DNA of 64,000 nt from assembly GCA_021850325.1 (NCBI GenBank), contig JAJZMF010000003.1:24701-88700 (forward strand). The letters are read 5' to 3'. Source of the stretch: Actinomycetes bacterium (GTDB taxonomy: Bacteria; Actinomycetota; Acidimicrobiia; Acidimicrobiales; Palsa-688). The notes under the pieces are model-generated. The model was not told the DNA's origin and made no database searches. It saw only the letters and a list, made by a program, of their open reading frames with translations. The translations under genes and the position numbers were made by a program. This document shows, in pieces, positions 36,289 through 45,258 of the stretch; positions within the stretch are counted from its first letter, which is position 1, and each line of letters starts with the position of its first letter.

Positions 36289-37851
36289 ATGGCCACACGC
36301 GTCCTGGCAGTAGACCTCGGGTCGTCGTCGGTGCGGGCCCTGGTCTTCGAGGCCGGGCGGGACGGCACGGTGGGGCCGGTGCCGGGGGCGCTGGCCCGTC
36401 GTGCCCGCCAGCTGAGCACCGGCCAGGTGGGCCAGGCCACCTTCGACGCCGACGACTACGTGGGCGCCCTTGTGGCGTGCCTGGACGAGCTGCACCAGGG
36501 GGGCTGGCTGGACGGGGTGACCGAGGTGGCCACCGACTCGCAGTGGCACTCGGCCCTGGCCGTGGGCGTCGACGGCTGCCCTGTTTCGGAGGTGGTCTCC
36601 TGGGCCGACACCAGGCCCCGGTGGTCGCCTTCGGCCCGGGCCGCTCCGGTGCCGGACGACGAAGCGGGCGAGGCCCTGCGCCAGCGCACGGGGTGCGCCC
36701 TCGCCCCGACCTACTGGACCTGGAGGGTGCCGTGGCTGCGCCAGGGCTGCGGGAGCACACCGGCCCGCTACCTGGGCCTGTCGGAGTACGTGGGCCAGGC
36801 CCTGCTCGCCGACCCTTCCATGTCCGTGGCCATGGCTTCGGGCACCGGCCTGTTGGCCACGGCCGAGCTGGACTGGGACGGCGAGGCGCTGGCACTGGCC
36901 GGCCTCGGCCCGGGCGAGCTGCCCGAGCTGGCACCGCCCGGGTGGTACGGCCGCCTTGCAGCCGGGTGGGCCCGACGCTGGCCCGCCCTGGCCGACGCCC
37001 GCTGGCACCCGGTCGTGGGTGACGGGGCGGCGGCCAACCTGGGGGTGGGCTGTGACGGACCGGGCCGGGTGGCCATGACCATCGGGACGTCGGCGGCAGT
37101 GCGGGCGGTGAGGAAGGCACCCGACCGCACGACGCTGCCCGCCGGCCTGTGGCGCTACTGCGTGGACCGGGAGAGGGTGGTGGTGGGCGCTGCCTACAGC
37201 AGCGGCGGGCAGCTCTACGCCTGGGCCCTGTCGTTGTGGGAGGGCATGGGCAGGCAGGCCCGGCCCGGGCGCGGCGGCCCGGGCGGGGCCGAAGGCGCCG
37301 GCAGCGAGCCGGACTACGACATCGCCGAGCCGGCCCCGGCCGGGAGCAGAGGGGTGCTGGTCATGCCCTGGCACGCCGGTACCCGGCCACCCGAGCCGGC
37401 CGTGCCCGGTGGCCGTGGCATGGTGCTCGGCCTGGGCCTCGGCCACGACGGCTCGGACATCGTGTCGGCTGCCGTGGAAGCCGTCTGCTTCCAACTGGCG
37501 GGCGGCCTCGAGGACCTCGAGCGGGCGGGAGACGGGACCGGCGGGCCCCTGCAGGTGGTGGCCAACGGTGGGGCCGTGGACCGCTCACCCTGGTGGAGGC
37601 GCCGGCTGGCGAGCGTACTGGGCCGTACCGTGCAGTGCCCCACGGTGCCCGAGACGACGGCCCGGGGGGCGGCCGTCCTCGCTCTCGGGAACGGGGCGGG
37701 CCCGGGTGGCCCTGCCGGGGGGGGTGCCGGGCAGGTGGACGTGGTGGAGCCGGTGGAGGCCGAGGTGGCCCGTCTGGCAGAGCTGCGCGGGGACTGGCGC
37801 CGTTGGTACGAGGCCCTGCGGCCGCTGGCGGGAGGGCCGGGTGCGCTCTGA
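36289..37851 (+). CDS. FGGY-family carbohydrate kinase
   Basis: A 520-residue sugar kinase of the gluconate/xylulose kinase family. The phosphate-1 motif VLAVDLGSSSVRALVF is at about 5-20, the central TDSQWHSAL and GDGAAANLGVG segments follow, then TIGTSAAVRAV and the adenosine-binding VVANGGAVDRSPWW. The QWHS motif matches gluconokinase-like relatives (SMQWHSLL type), which favours gluconate, but this is not certain. A Gly/Pro/Arg-rich insertion at about 325-345 and a loose C-terminus are lineage-specific. It stands alone. Confidence 0.82.
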   Translation: MATRVLAVDLGSSSVRALVFEAGRDGTVGPVPGALARRARQLSTGQVGQATFDADDYVGALVACLDELHQGGWLDGVTEVATDSQWHSALAVGVDGCPVSEVVSWADTRPRWSPSARAAPVPDDEAGEALRQRTGCALAPTYWTWRVPWLRQGCGSTPARYLGLSEYVGQALLADPSMSVAMASGTGLLATAELDWDGEALALAGLGPGELPELAPPGWYGRLAAGWARRWPALADARWHPVVGDGAAANLGVGCDGPGRVAMTIGTSAAVRAVRKAPDRTTLPAGLWRYCVDRERVVVGAAYSSGGQLYAWALSLWEGMGRQARPGRGGPGGAEGAGSEPDYDIAEPAPAGSRGVLVMPWHAGTRPPEPAVPGGRGMVLGLGLGHDGSDIVSAAVEAVCFQLAGGLEDLERAGDGTGGPLQVVANGGAVDRSPWWRRRLASVLGRTVQCPTVPETTARGAAVLALGNGAGPGGPAGGGAGQVDVVEPVEAEVARLAELRGDWRRWYEALRPLAGGPGAL

Positions 37852-37929
37852 GCCGGACCGGGAGGGGTGCCCGGTCATCCCTCGGCCGGGGCGGGCAGTA
37901 GGGCAAGGACAGCGAGGAGAAGAGATCCC

Positions 37930-39600
37930 ATGACCGGTCGGGCGCGCAGGGGCGAGGGGCATGGCCCCGGGCGCAGTGGGGTGCGGCACCGGGCGCCGGT
38001 GGCGGGTGCTGCCGCCCTGGCCCTGGCGCTCACCGGGTGCGGCGGGGCAGCGAGCAGTGCCCGCGGTGGCGCCGTGAGCAGGGCCGGGGCCGGGGGGGTG
38101 GCCACCAGGGCGGCGCACGGCCCCGGCGCCAAGCCGGAGCGCCCCCGGGCGGCAGGCCCGGCCACCTTCCCGGGGCCGGACGGCGTGGAGGCCCGTTGGG
38201 TGATCGCCGAGAACCGCCGCCCGGGCACCACGCAGTGGCACCTCTCGGGGACGGCAGGGCCGTCCATAAACGGGTTCGCCGACATGGTGGCGGCACATGC
38301 CGGTCAGACCGTGACCATGTACGTGACGACGACGGCGGCGCACTACCACGTCAGTGCCTACCGGATGGGCTACTACGGGGGCAAGGGAGGGCGCCTGGTC
38401 TGGCGTTCGGGTGAACTGTCCGGCGTGGCCCAGCCCCCCTGCACGCTGGCCCCGGCCACCCGCATGGTGGCCTGCGACAACTGGTCTCCCTCCTTCAAGG
38501 TCGCCATCGGGCCCCGCTTCGTCCAGGGCGACTACCTCTTCAAACTGGTGGCCGACCCCGGAGGCCAGAGCTGGGTCCCGCTCACCGTATGGGACCCCTC
38601 CAGCAGGTCCACGTACCTGGTGCAGAACAGCGTCCTCACCTGGCAGGGCTGGAACAACTGGGGCGGTTACGACATGTACGGAGGCGCGCCGCCCGGCCAG
38701 ACCCCCCTGTACAGCCAGAGGGCCTACGTCGAGTCGTTCGACCGGCCCTACGCCAACGGCAACGGCGCGGCCGACTTCATCAACCTGGAGCTCCCCTTCG
38801 TGTACTGGGCCGAGGAGCACGGGCTCGACGTGAGCTACTGGACCGACGTCACCTTCGCCCAGCACCCGGGCCTGCTGGCCCGCCACCGGGCGCTGCTCAC
38901 CATGGGCCATGACGAGACCTGGACGCTGGCCGAGCGCGACGGCGTGGTAGCGGCCAGGGCCGAGGGGGTGAACGTCGTCTACTTCGGGGCGTCGCCCGTG
39001 CTGCGCCATGCCCGCCTGGAGCCGAGCCCGCTCGGCCCGGACCGGGAGGAGGTCGACTACCGCGACCCCCAACTGGACCCCATCTACGCCAAGTCCCCGC
39101 TGCTGGCCACGGGCAACACCTGGGCCCAGCCGCCGGACAACCTCCCGCCCAGCCAGGTGGTGGGGGACACCTACGAGGGCTACGGGCTCGACGACCCCAT
39201 GGTGGTGACCGGTGCCGGGGCATGGCCCTTCGCCGGGACGGGCCTGAAGAACGGCGACCAGCTACCGGGCGTGGTCACGGGGGACTACGACTCCTACGAC
39301 CCGGCCTCGCTCAACCCGCCCAACGTCGAGGTCCTTGCTCATTCGCCGGTGCACCCCCAGGTAGGCAACGCCCCCTACGCCGACATGACCTACTACACGT
39401 GGGCCAAAGGGGGCGGTGGCGTGCTGGCCACCGGCACCATCGGCTGGGTGCCATCGCTCACGGCGTGCACGGGCACGCTGCCCACCTGTGCGTCGCCCGC
39501 TGTGCAGGCGGTCACCGGCAACATCCTCTCCCTCTTCGGCAAGGGCCCGGCCGGCCGGTACCACCCGTCGGTGGCCAACTGGCGGGCCTATTACGGCTGA
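37930..39600 (+). CDS. Lipoprotein with N,N-dimethylformamidase beta-subunit-like domain
   Basis: A 556-residue exported protein. A signal peptide ends in the lipobox ALTGC near residue 37, so it should be a lipoprotein. The body, from about residue 90, matches the large domain seen in N,N-dimethylformamidase beta subunits and related actinobacterial secreted proteins. Landmarks are HYHVSAYRMGYYGGKGG, QNSVLTWQGWNNWGGYD, LPFVYWAEEHGLDVSYWTD and TMGHDETWT. A small alpha subunit gene was not seen next to it, and enzymatic activity is not assured. Its last ten bases overlap the convergent hisS. Confidence 0.72.
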   Translation: MTGRARRGEGHGPGRSGVRHRAPVAGAAALALALTGCGGAASSARGGAVSRAGAGGVATRAAHGPGAKPERPRAAGPATFPGPDGVEARWVIAENRRPGTTQWHLSGTAGPSINGFADMVAAHAGQTVTMYVTTTAAHYHVSAYRMGYYGGKGGRLVWRSGELSGVAQPPCTLAPATRMVACDNWSPSFKVAIGPRFVQGDYLFKLVADPGGQSWVPLTVWDPSSRSTYLVQNSVLTWQGWNNWGGYDMYGGAPPGQTPLYSQRAYVESFDRPYANGNGAADFINLELPFVYWAEEHGLDVSYWTDVTFAQHPGLLARHRALLTMGHDETWTLAERDGVVAARAEGVNVVYFGASPVLRHARLEPSPLGPDREEVDYRDPQLDPIYAKSPLLATGNTWAQPPDNLPPSQVVGDTYEGYGLDDPMVVTGAGAWPFAGTGLKNGDQLPGVVTGDYDSYDPASLNPPNVEVLAHSPVHPQVGNAPYADMTYYTWAKGGGGVLATGTIGWVPSLTACTGTLPTCASPAVQAVTGNILSLFGKGPAGRYHPSVANWRAYYG

Positions 39601-40793
39601 GCGGGGCCGGCAAAGCCGGCTCCGTCCACCACCTGGTCGTAGCCGAGCAGGGCCAGGTCATCGGCCTGCTTACGGGCGTTGCGGGCACGGCGCAGCACGT
39701 TGAAGGTGGCGGAGGGGTCGCCCGCCCGGCGGGCGGAAGCCTCGGCCAGGCAGCGCAGCTGCTCCTCCTGCGAACTGCACAGCACGGCCACCCGGTGCCG
39801 CCCTCGCAGGAACCGGTCCGGGTCGACCATGTCGCAGACGCGCTCGAAGCCGATGGAGAAGCCGCACATGGGCAGCGCCGGGGCACCGAAGCGGGCGGTC
39901 ATGCCGTCGTAACGGCCGCCCCCGGCCAGCGAGTAGGCGACATCGGGGTGGGAGACCTCGAAGATCTGGCCCGTGTAGTAGCCCATGCCCCGGACCAGCG
40001 CCGGGTCGAAGCGTACGGACCTGCCGGTTGAGGAGAGGCTGGCCAGGGTGGCAGCCAGGTCGGCGGCCACCTCCTCGGGGCCGTCGGTCGGGTCGGCGCT
40101 GTCCAGCCAGCCCATCAGGGCCTTCACACCCGCCCCGTCGTAGCCCGACAGCTCGGCGGCCACCCGCTCGGGCCCCAGCTTGTCCAGCTTGTCAAGGGCT
40201 ATGTACACCGGACCGGGGCCCTCGATCGGGCCGAGCCAGCGGTCCACGGCGGCCCGCAGCAGGCGGCGGTCGTTCACCCGGACGGTGCAGCCTGCGACCC
40301 CGACCGCCTCCAGTGCCTCGAGCGTGGCCCCGCACAGCTCGACCTCGGCCGCCACCCCCGGCTCCCCGACGATGTCGATGTCGCACTGGGAGAACTCCCG
40401 GTAGCGCCCCTTCTGGGGGCGCTCGGCCCTCCACACGGGCGCCACGTGGGCCACCTTGAAGGGCATGGGCAGCTCGTTGTAGTGGTTGGCCACGAAGCGT
40501 GCCAGGGGTACCGTCAGGTCGAACCGCAGCCCGAGGTCCGCCAGCTCGTCCTGCCGGGCCAGCGCCTCGTCGAGGCGTTCCCCCCGCTTGAGCACCTTGA
40601 AGATCAGCTTCTCGTTGTCGCCGCCCTGGCTGCCGACCAGCACGTCCAGGTCCTCCATGGCCGGCGTCTCGATGACCTCGAAGCCGTGGGCTGTGTAGAC
40701 GTCCAGTATGCGGTTCGCCACCTGCCGGCGGACCTCACCGACGGGGGGCACGACGTCCCTCATGCCGCGCGCTGGTTGGGCCTTTTGTGCCAT
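39591..40793 (-). CDS. hisS: Histidyl-tRNA synthetase
   Basis: A 400-residue class II synthetase that charges tRNA-His. GMRDVVPP opens the protein, motif 2 is PVWRAERPQKGRYREFSQCD, the histidine-binding segments are RGMGYYTG and LAGGGRYDG, and motif 3 is CGFSIGFERV. A C-terminal anticodon-binding domain starts at about 310. An ATG 12 codons upstream is possible, but this start leaves the family N-terminus MAQKAQPARGMRD. Its last bases overlap the convergent lipoprotein gene. Confidence 0.93.
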   Translation of the reverse strand: MAQKAQPARGMRDVVPPVGEVRRQVANRILDVYTAHGFEVIETPAMEDLDVLVGSQGGDNEKLIFKVLKRGERLDEALARQDELADLGLRFDLTVPLARFVANHYNELPMPFKVAHVAPVWRAERPQKGRYREFSQCDIDIVGEPGVAAEVELCGATLEALEAVGVAGCTVRVNDRRLLRAAVDRWLGPIEGPGPVYIALDKLDKLGPERVAAELSGYDGAGVKALMGWLDSADPTDGPEEVAADLAATLASLSSTGRSVRFDPALVRGMGYYTGQIFEVSHPDVAYSLAGGGRYDGMTARFGAPALPMCGFSIGFERVCDMVDPDRFLRGRHRVAVLCSSQEEQLRCLAEASARRAGDPSATFNVLRRARNARKQADDLALLGYDQVVDGAGFAGPAQP

Positions 40794-40877
40794 ACCCTCA
40801 GCCTCGCCCGGGTGGCGGGCGCCCCGCAAGCCGTTTACCGCTCCCGGCCCGGCCCGGGAGCGGCCGGCGCGCCCTGC

Positions 40878-43085
40878 TCACATCATGGGGGCGGGCGCCG
40901 GGCCCTCATCGGGCTGGAACATGTGCGCCACCTCGGCCGAGGAGCCGGTGGGCACCAGCGCGCTCACCAGGTCCCCCGCCTGGAGGACGGTGGAGCCGTC
41001 GGCGAAGAGGAGCTGCCCGGCCCGCTGCACGGCCACCACGATGCAGCCCGGTGGCAGCTCGGCGTCGCGCAGCGCGACCCCGGCCAGGGGGGAGCGCCCG
41101 GCCACCTCCTGCTCCACGGTCAGGGTGTTGTCGCTCACCCCGGCCAGCTGGCGCATGCTCTCGTGCAGGGCCTTGCGGTAGACCCGGACGACGTCGCTGG
41201 CCGCCAGGACGCCCACCACCTTGCGGCTGTCACCGGTGACGGTGACCCAGTGGCCGCCGGCCTGGGACAGGGCCTCCATGGCAGAGCTCAGGCCGGAGCT
41301 GGCGGCGATGGTGGTGGCGGTGGCGTCCACGGCACGCTGCAACCTGGCCTTGGGCTCGTGCTCAACCAGTTCCTCCAGCGTCTCGGCCCTCACCGACCCC
41401 ACGTAGAGGCCGTTGCTGTCCACGACCGGGGCACCGGGCACGCGCGCCCGGTGCACGACCTCCAGGGCTTCGGCGGCTGACATGGGCTCGGTGAGGGTGA
41501 GCCGGGCCGGCTGGGCGGCGGCGGCCACGGTGAGCCGGCTGACCAGGGGCATGGCCGACTGCAGCCGGGCCCCGGGCAGGTCGGCCCGTGTCCGCAGCTG
41601 CGACCGGTAGATGCTGTCGTCGTTGCGCCCGACCATGAAGGTCGCTATGGCTACCGCCACCATGGCGGGGGCGAGCAGGCCGATGCTCCCGGTCATCTGC
41701 GCCACCATGAGCATGACGGCGAGAGGTGCCCGGGAGATGCCGCCGAACACGGCCATCATGCCCACCACGACGAAGGGGACAGGGCTGTGGCCCACGCCGG
41801 GCATCGAGGTGCCCAGGGCCCGCCAGAGGGCGAAGCCGGTAAAAGCCCCGATCACCATCCCGGGCCCGAAGACCCCGCCCGAGCCGCCGCTGCCGATGGA
41901 CAGCGAGGTGGCCACGATGCGGGCCAGGGGCAGGAGGACGACCACCCAGAGCGAGACGTGCAGCATCTGGTTGTCCAGGCCCTTTTGGATCCAGCCGTAG
42001 CCGGTCCCCAGTACCTCGGGCAGCCAGAGGGCGAGGAGGCCCACGAAGAGCGCCCCCGCGGCAGGGCGGAGCTTGCGGGAGAAGGGGAGCCGGTGCGCCA
42101 GGCCGACGGTGCCGTAGAAGGCCTTCGAGTAGAGCAGGCCGACGAGGCCGGCCAGGATGCCGAGCAGGGCGAACCAGACGAGCTGGAGGGCATGGAAGTG
42201 GTAGCCGCCGGGGACGGCGAACAGGGGGTGGTAGCCGAAGAAGGCGCCGAAGATGGCATAGGCCACGATGGAGGCGAAGACCCCGGGGACCAGGGCGCTG
42301 AACTCGAAGTCGTCCCGGTAGACGATGTCGGCTGCCAGGACCGCCCCGCCCAAGGGGGCCCCGAAGATGGCCCCGATGCCCGAGCCCACGCCGACGCTGA
42401 CGGCTATCCGCCCGTCCTCGGGGGACAGGTCGAGCACCCGGGCAAGCAGGGAGCCGAACCCGGCGCTGATCTGGGCCGTGGGCCCCTCCCGGCCGCCGGA
42501 GCCGCCCGAACCGATGGTCATGGCAGAGGCCACGATCTTGATCACCACGGCCCGGAGCCGGATGCCGCGGGGGTTGTGGTGGACGGCGTCGATGGCCGAG
42601 TCCGTCCCGTGCCCTTCGGCCTCGGGCGCCCAGGTGAACACCAGCCAGCCCGAGATCAGCGCGCCCGCCACCACGACCAGGGGGATGGCCCAGGGGCGGG
42701 CGTAGGAGGCCGACCCGGCGGAGCCGCCCTCGCCGGCGGGTGTGGGCACGTGGTAGCCCGCCAGGACGACCAGGAAGAAGTGGGTGGACAGGCTGAGGGC
42801 CTCGTAGAAGGCCACCGCGCCCAGGCCGGCGATCACGCCTATGAGCGAGGCCAGGAACAGCCACCGGCTCAGGTAGGGGAGCCCGTTGACCCGGGTCCCG
42901 AGCTCGCTGGCCCGGCGTCGGAGCGAGGTCCAGCGCTGGAGGGGGGCGCCGAGCCGGCTCGGGTAGGGGACGGCGCTCACGTCGCCCTTGGAGGTCGGGG
43001 CATTGGTGGTGGGAGGCGCGGAGCGGGCGGCGTCTTCACCCGACGAGGAGCGCCCGGCCCGCCGGCGGTTGCCGTTGTCAGTCAT
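40878..43085 (-). CDS. ClC chloride channel/antiporter with CBS and TrkA_C domains
   Basis: A 735-residue membrane protein. A basic cytoplasmic N-terminus, a ClC core of about 18 helices to residue ~460, a CBS pair (about 500-640) and a C-terminal TrkA_C/RCK-like domain. The gating Glu is present in GREGP, as in H+/Cl- exchangers, and GGVFGPGMVIG matches the second anion motif. The first motif reads GHGTD rather than GSGIP, a known variant subgroup. It is translationally coupled to the MarR gene (8-bp overlap). Confidence 0.88.
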   Translation of the reverse strand: MTDNGNRRRAGRSSSGEDAARSAPPTTNAPTSKGDVSAVPYPSRLGAPLQRWTSLRRRASELGTRVNGLPYLSRWLFLASLIGVIAGLGAVAFYEALSLSTHFFLVVLAGYHVPTPAGEGGSAGSASYARPWAIPLVVVAGALISGWLVFTWAPEAEGHGTDSAIDAVHHNPRGIRLRAVVIKIVASAMTIGSGGSGGREGPTAQISAGFGSLLARVLDLSPEDGRIAVSVGVGSGIGAIFGAPLGGAVLAADIVYRDDFEFSALVPGVFASIVAYAIFGAFFGYHPLFAVPGGYHFHALQLVWFALLGILAGLVGLLYSKAFYGTVGLAHRLPFSRKLRPAAGALFVGLLALWLPEVLGTGYGWIQKGLDNQMLHVSLWVVVLLPLARIVATSLSIGSGGSGGVFGPGMVIGAFTGFALWRALGTSMPGVGHSPVPFVVVGMMAVFGGISRAPLAVMLMVAQMTGSIGLLAPAMVAVAIATFMVGRNDDSIYRSQLRTRADLPGARLQSAMPLVSRLTVAAAAQPARLTLTEPMSAAEALEVVHRARVPGAPVVDSNGLYVGSVRAETLEELVEHEPKARLQRAVDATATTIAASSGLSSAMEALSQAGGHWVTVTGDSRKVVGVLAASDVVRVYRKALHESMRQLAGVSDNTLTVEQEVAGRSPLAGVALRDAELPPGCIVVAVQRAGQLLFADGSTVLQAGDLVSALVPTGSSAEVAHMFQPDEGPAPAPMM

Positions 43086-43695
43086 CGCCCGCTCCCTGTG
43101 CCGGTTCGCTCGTGGCCCAGCCAAGGGCCCAGTCCTTGTCGGTGGGCTCGCCTGCGGCGCGGGCGAAGGCCTCCATGGCCTGCAGCAGGCCCGGGCGTTC
43201 ATCATGGGGCAGTCGGGCCAGCACCGCCGCTATCTCGTCCCGACGCCTCTCGGTCACGTGCTCGACCAGCTCCCGGCCGGCGGGTGCCAGTGAGATCCGC
43301 ACGCCCCGGCGGTCGTCGTTGGTCCGTCTCCGGTGCACGAGCAGTTTGCGGACCAGGCGGTCGCACATGCGGGTCGCGGTCGACGGGCCCACGTTGAGGG
43401 CGTGCGCAAGCTCGGCCAGCCTCTGAGGGCCCCTGGTGGCCAGCACGACCAGGGCCCGGTACTGGGGCAACGTGACGTCCTCGCCCAGGCTGCCCAACGA
43501 GCGAGCGGCGACGCTCACCAGAGCGCGGCTCGCCGCCAGCACGGCGTCCACCAGCGGGCCAGGACCGGCGTCAGCACCACCCGGCGCCGGCGCGTCGGCG
43601 TTGCCCTGGAGGCCCGGTCCGAGCAGGGCAGCGGTCAGGTTGGCCTGGGCACCACCGGTGTGGCGGCCGCGGGTGGGCCGGTGGGGACCGGCCAT
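43078..43695 (-). CDS. MarR-family transcriptional regulator
   Basis: A 205-residue winged-helix regulator with a variable Pro/Gly-rich N-terminus of about 60 residues. The DNA-binding core runs LPQYRALVVLATRGPQRLAEL, LNVGPSTATRMCDRLV and the wing RRRTNDDRRGVRISL. The ATG at 43695 is used. It overlaps the ClC gene start by eight bases, so both are one operon. An AT-rich promoter with a perfect GACAACAGTTGTC palindrome about 90 bases upstream suggests autoregulation. Confidence 0.82.
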   Translation of the reverse strand: MAGPHRPTRGRHTGGAQANLTAALLGPGLQGNADAPAPGGADAGPGPLVDAVLAASRALVSVAARSLGSLGEDVTLPQYRALVVLATRGPQRLAELAHALNVGPSTATRMCDRLVRKLLVHRRRTNDDRRGVRISLAPAGRELVEHVTERRRDEIAAVLARLPHDERPGLLQAMEAFARAAGEPTDKDWALGWATSEPAQGAGDD

Positions 43696-43769
43696 CCCGG
43701 GGGGTGGTTGGTCCCCACCGGCAGCGAGCGGTGGGACGGGACGGGAAGCTGGCACGTGTAGACGGTACC

Positions 43770-43796
43770 ATATATTGCATATAGACAACAGTTGTC
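43770..43796. promoter_or_regulatory. AT-rich promoter with 13-bp palindrome upstream of marR
   Basis: The perfect palindrome GACAACAGTTGTC (43784-43796) abuts tatattgcatatag, a rare AT-rich patch in this genome. On the minus strand it supplies -10-like hexamers. It is a good candidate operator for the MarR protein or the divergent kynureninase gene. Confidence 0.5.
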
Positions 43797-43856
43797 GCCC
43801 GTCATCAGCCGCCCCGGACTGGCCCGCCGGTCCCTGCCCGTTCCCCGGCGGCTGTC

Positions 43857-43862
43857 TAGGCT
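43857..43862 (+). promoter_or_regulatory. -10 box (TAGGCT) of the kynureninase gene
   Basis: TAGGCT lies 65 bases before the ATG at 43928 and would give a leader of about 55 bases. Confidence 0.4.
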
Positions 43863-43927
43863 GGCGGGGCGATGCGCAGAGGCCCAGCCCGTAGCCCGAG
43901 CCGGCCGCCTGGCCCGTGGGGCCGCAG

Positions 43928-45190
43928 ATGAGCCTCCGCGACGTGCCCAGCTCGCGCCGGGAGGCGCTGGCGGCCGATGCCGCCGACCCGCTCGCCTCCT
44001 TCCGTGACCTGTTCGTGCTGGACGAGGCGGGCCCGGTCTACATGGACGGCAACTCGCTCGGGCGCCAGCCCAAGGCCACGGCCCTGGCGCTGTCCCGGCT
44101 GCTGGAGGAGTGGGGGAGCGAGCTGGTCGGGGGCTGGCAGCACTGGGCCGACCTGCCCCAACGGGTGGGTGACCGGGTGGGCCGGTTGGTGGGCGCGGCG
44201 CCGGGCCAGGTCGTGGTGGCGGACTCGACGACGGTGAACCTGTACAAGCTGGCCGCTGCGGCACTGGACGGCCGTCCCGGACGCGACGAGGTGGTGGCGG
44301 ACGCCCGCGACTTCCCCACTGTGCGCTATGTGGTCCAGGGCCTGGCCAGCCAGCGCGGCCTGCGGGTGCGCTGGCTGGACGGGCCGTGGGCCGAGGGCCC
44401 CTCGGTGGCCGGGGTGTCCGGGGTGCTGTCCCCCCGCACTGCGCTGGTGTGCCTGTCAGGTGTGAACTTCCGCTCCGGCGCGGTGGCCGACATGGCCGGG
44501 GTCAACCGGGCCGCCCACGAGGCAGGTGCCCTCGTGGTGTGGGACCTGAGCCACGCCGGCGGTGCCGTGCCCGTGGACCTGGACGGGACAGGGAGCGACC
44601 TGGCCGTCGGGTGCGGCTACAAGTACCTCAACGGTGGGCCGGGCGCGCCCGCCTGGCTGTACGTGAGGGCCACCCTGCAGGGGGAGCTGTTACCCCCTGT
44701 CTGGGGGTGGTGGGGACAGGAGGGGCAGTTCGAGATGGGCCCCGAGTACCGGCCGGTGGCCGGTATCGGGCGCTTCCTCTCCGGTACACCGTCCCTGATG
44801 GGCCTCGTGGCCCTCGACGCCGGTATCGAGCCCCTCCTCGAGGCGGGCATGGAGGCGCTCTGGCACAAGGCCCGCCGCCTGACCCTTCTCATGGCAGAGA
44901 GGGCCGAGCAGGTCCTGGTGCCCCTGGGGGCACGGCTGGCGTCCCCGGCCCGGGACGAGGAGAGGGGCGGCCACATCTCGGTGGCGCACGAGCTGGCGTG
45001 GCCGGCCACCCGGCTCCTGGTGGAGCGGGGGCTCGTGGTGCCCGACTTCCGCCCCCCCGACGTGCTGCGCCTGGCGCCTGTCCCCCTCTACACGCGCTAC
45101 GTGGAAGCATGGGACGCAGTCGGGCACCTGGCCGCGGTGCTGGCCGACGAGCAGGTGCGGGTACCGGTACCCCGTAGCCGGGTGACCTGA
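43928..45190 (+). CDS. kynU: Kynureninase
   Basis: A 420-residue PLP enzyme that cleaves kynurenine or 3-hydroxykynurenine to (hydroxy)anthranilate and alanine. YMDGNSLGRQP is at about 36-46, the PLP aspartate is in VWDLSHAGGA and the Schiff-base lysine in GCGYKYLNGGPGAP. The length fits the family. No tryptophan dioxygenase or formamidase gene is nearby, so it may work in a dispersed pathway. An in-frame GTG at 43916 is an alternative start. Confidence 0.92.
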   Translation: MSLRDVPSSRREALAADAADPLASFRDLFVLDEAGPVYMDGNSLGRQPKATALALSRLLEEWGSELVGGWQHWADLPQRVGDRVGRLVGAAPGQVVVADSTTVNLYKLAAAALDGRPGRDEVVADARDFPTVRYVVQGLASQRGLRVRWLDGPWAEGPSVAGVSGVLSPRTALVCLSGVNFRSGAVADMAGVNRAAHEAGALVVWDLSHAGGAVPVDLDGTGSDLAVGCGYKYLNGGPGAPAWLYVRATLQGELLPPVWGWWGQEGQFEMGPEYRPVAGIGRFLSGTPSLMGLVALDAGIEPLLEAGMEALWHKARRLTLLMAERAEQVLVPLGARLASPARDEERGGHISVAHELAWPATRLLVERGLVVPDFRPPDVLRLAPVPLYTRYVEAWDAVGHLAAVLADEQVRVPVPRSRVT

Positions 45191-45205
45191 GAGGCGGGCT
45201 GCCGA

Positions 45206-45237
45206 GCGGTGCCGCTGGCCCGTCGGGCCGGCACCGC
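45206..45237. terminator. Bidirectional terminator hairpin
   Basis: A 9-bp inverted repeat GCGGTGCCG / CGGCACCGC encloses a further GGCCC-GGGCC pair between two convergent genes (kynU and the secreted 262-residue protein). Confidence 0.6.
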
Positions 45238-45258
45238 CCGGCACCGTCGTGGCCAGGC

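Noticed and set aside
40806..40877. Terminator between hisS and the ClC gene
   Set aside because: The gap is GC-rich, but no inverted repeat long enough to support a terminator call was found.
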